Both the position numbers and the translations under genes were made by a program. This document shows positions 6,272 through 6,304 of a stretch of DNA of 6,304 bases, piece by piece (within the stretch, counting starts at the first letter, position 1; each line of letters opens with the position of its first letter). The stretch lies in NCBI GenBank assembly GCA_002371295.1, contig DFGZ01000182.1, positions 1-6,304 on the forward strand, given 5' to 3'. The stretch comes from Oribacterium sp. UBA3737. GTDB taxonomy: Bacteria; Bacillota_A; Clostridia; Lachnospirales; Lachnospiraceae. The notes beneath the pieces are model-generated. The model worked only from the letters and a program-made list of their open reading frames with translations. It had not been told where the DNA came from and ran no database searches.

Positions 6272-6304
6272 ATATAAAAATATGACATAAGAAGGCACGC
6301 ACTG

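Noticed and set aside
6067..6288. 73-codon open frame on the minus strand across the tRNA
   Set aside because: It is antisense to a complete tRNA-Leu and its terminator. Peptides of the GSRGRTGTPITGHG type are well-known artefacts of translating a leucine tRNA gene backwards.

Overview
This window holds the 3' end of a V-type (A/V-type) ATPase operon, followed by a separately transcribed LytR-CpsA-Psr (LCP) cell-wall gene and a tRNA-Leu(UAA) gene. All genes are on the + strand and packing is tight. No intergenic gap exceeds about 170 bases, and I see no mobile element, CRISPR array or broken gene.

Region 1 (1-3998) carries subunits B (5' end cut off by the window), D, I and K, ending in a strong intrinsic terminator. 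Junctions are 11 nt (B to D), a 4-nt ATGA overlap (D to I) and 30 nt (I to K), each with a good Shine-Dalgarno sequence, so this is one transcript. B is the nucleotide-binding but non-hydrolysing subunit of the soluble head, D the rotor shaft, I the membrane stator with the ion half-channels, and K the ion-carrying rotor ring. The B-D-I-K order, with the membrane subunits last, resembles the operon of Chlamydia, spirochaetes and Bacteroidetes. It differs from the I-K-E-C-F-A-B-D type order of Enterococcus and Thermus. The K subunit keeps the residue set known to bind sodium in Enterococcus hirae NtpK, so a Na+-coupled pump is plausible.

Region 2 (about 4039-6060) has an extended -10 promoter and one gene for a membrane-anchored LCP phosphotransferase. 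It has a long charged cytoplasmic N-terminus, one membrane helix, an LCP domain with the expected Arg/Asp residues, and an unusual low-complexity tail (Glu/Thr/Lys repeats, then Gly/Pro/Ser). A two-part inverted repeat lies just after its stop.

Region 3 (6107-6271) is a complete stand-alone tRNA-Leu(UAA) unit with its own promoter, long variable arm and intrinsic terminator.

Organism: the LCP gene, strong GGAG-type ribosome sites, consensus sigma-A-type promoters and intermediate base composition suggest an anaerobic Firmicute, perhaps Lachnospiraceae. The ATPase layout would also fit a spirochaete. This placement is inference; no marker here settles it.
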